From Burkholderia dolosa (GTDB lineage: Bacteria; Pseudomonadota; Gammaproteobacteria; Burkholderiales; Burkholderiaceae), in NCBI RefSeq assembly GCF_902499135.1, contig NZ_CABVPR010000001.1:62001-126000 (forward strand): 64,000 nt of DNA, written 5' to 3'. Shown here one piece after another: positions 63,106-64,000 of the stretch; the first letter of the stretch is position 1, and every line of letters starts with the position of its first letter. Position numbers and translations under genes: made by a program. Under the pieces are notes generated by a model. That model was given only the letters and a program-made list of their open reading frames with translations. It did no database searches and was not told where the DNA came from.

Positions 63106-63999
63106 ATGCTCGACTATGCGTTGCTCGACGCCCTCGCGGCAGTGATCCGGCACGGCTCGTTCGAGCGCGCCGCAAAAGAGCTGAACGTCACGCCGTCGGC
63201 CGTTTCGCAGCGCGTGAAATTGCTCGAGGAACGGGTGGGCAGTGTGCTGGTCAAGCGCGGGCAGCCGTGTGTCGCGACGACGTCGGGCGCGCTGCTGTGC
63301 CGGCATACGGAGCGCGTGCAGTTGCTCGAAGCCGAGCTGTCCGGCCGGATGCCGGCGCTGCCCGGTCAGATCGCGAGCGCGTGGCCGACGTTGCGCGTGG
63401 CCGTCAACGACGACAGCGTCGCCACGTGGTTCATCGATGCGGTCGGCCCGTTCTGCACCGAGCGCGAGACGCTGCTCGATCTCGTGATCGACGACCAGGA
63501 CTACACGGCCGCGCGCATTCGCGACGGCAGCGTGCAGGGCGCGGTGACCGCGCAGGCCGAGCCGATTCAGGGATGCCGGTCGACGCGGCTCGGCCGCATC
63601 CGGTATCGCGCGGTGTGTTCGCCGGCATTTCATGCGCGTTATTTCAGCGCGGGCATCACGCGCGATGCGCTGCGTCGCGCGCCGTGCGTGATGTTCAATG
63701 CGAAGGACGGGTTGCAGGCGCGTTTCATCCGGCGCGTGACGCGCGCGGAACTCGACCCGCCGCAGCACTGGATCCCGCATGTCGCCGGCTATCTGCGCGC
63801 GTGCGAAACGGGGCTCGGCTGGGGAATGTGTCCGGACCGGATGGTCGATCGCCAACTGGCCGCCGGTGAGCTGGTCGACATGTCGGCCGGACGAACCGTC
63901 GATATCGAGCTCTACTGGCAGAGCTGGCGCCTGTCGATCGGCTGGCTCGACGATTTCAGCGCCGCGCTGAAAGCACGCGCCGCGCTGTTTCTGGATTGA
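63106..63999 (+). CDS. argP: LysR-family regulator ArgP (LysG/IciA)
   Basis: This 297-aa ArgP-type regulator starts MLDYALLDALAAVIRHGSFERAAKELNVTPSAVSQRVKLLEERVGSVLVKRGQP, matching the family HTH. Effector-domain blocks AVNDDSVATWFIDAV, LVIDDQDYT and VMFNAKDGLQARFIRRV also match. It activates argO when arginine or lysine is abundant. E. coli ArgP was also described as IciA, an inhibitor of chromosome initiation in vitro. The stop codon is at 63997-63999, so the gene is complete. Confidence 0.94.
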   Translation: MLDYALLDALAAVIRHGSFERAAKELNVTPSAVSQRVKLLEERVGSVLVKRGQPCVATTSGALLCRHTERVQLLEAELSGRMPALPGQIASAWPTLRVAVNDDSVATWFIDAVGPFCTERETLLDLVIDDQDYTAARIRDGSVQGAVTAQAEPIQGCRSTRLGRIRYRAVCSPAFHARYFSAGITRDALRRAPCVMFNAKDGLQARFIRRVTRAELDPPQHWIPHVAGYLRACETGLGWGMCPDRMVDRQLAAGELVDMSAGRTVDIELYWQSWRLSIGWLDDFSAALKARAALFLD

Positions 64000-64000
64000 T

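Overview
The window looks like about 64 kb of a Burkholderia (probably B. cepacia complex) secondary chromosome, centred on its replication and partition origin. The base composition is strongly GC-rich with GC-rich third codon positions. A ParA/ParB pair sits with five copies of the palindrome TTTATGCGCATAA, a plasmid-type Rep_3 initiator, an array of 17-bp iterons and a KfrA-like coiled-coil protein. The neighbours (kbl-tdh, malate synthase G, hopanoid genes, adc-bdh-patatin) are housekeeping or accessory metabolism. The species and replicon assignment is inference from gene content. No rRNA, tRNA, CRISPR array or insertion sequence was recognised.

Left arm, 1-37 kb. The window opens with the end of a sugar ABC permease. 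A LysR regulator follows, divergent from a tight six-gene cluster (ketopantoate-reductase-like, VOC, MaoC, CoA transferase, AroE-like, AroQ-like) whose pathway is not known to me. Next come an OFA-type MFS transporter with a 43-aa companion peptide, a nitronate monooxygenase fused to an extra C-terminal domain, glcG-glcB, a Cache-GGDEF cyclase and a Cache histidine kinase/NarL response regulator pair. An envelope lipid-transport set (hpnM, hpnN, mlaA) is followed by a visibly AT-richer cassette of Hcp, amidase effector and candidate immunity protein. The hopanoid operon hpnD-hpnE-shc-hpnG comes next, then an esterase, a CheY-CheC-GGDEF operon, a hybrid kinase, an FMN reductase, an ECF sigma/anti-sigma pair and arsC.

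Origin, 37.4-44.8 kb. Four parS-like sites lie upstream of parA and a fifth lies between parA and parB. repA converges on parB. The 1.8 kb between repA and the kfrA-like gene contains 20 iterons in one orientation: 15 irregularly spaced, then five at exactly 22-bp steps. These run into an AT-rich stretch and a DnaA-box-like site. Nine further iteron-like 17-mers occur to the right as far as 57.6 kb, all intergenic and all in the opposite orientation. A separate DnaA-box cluster lies at 35.76-35.80 kb.

Right arm, 44.8-64 kb. It holds a tyrosine-recombinase homologue that lacks most catalytic residues, a small gene behind a perfect-looking LexA box, an XRE-cupin regulator divergent from kbl-tdh, and a TetR/DUF1348 pair with a palindrome inside its promoter. 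A tartrate/malate dehydrogenase and its divergent LysR follow. Then come a ketone-body operon (adc-bdh-patatin), a PAP2 phosphatase, a YqjI/YqjH-like PadR-ferric reductase pair, an aldo-keto reductase and argO/argP.
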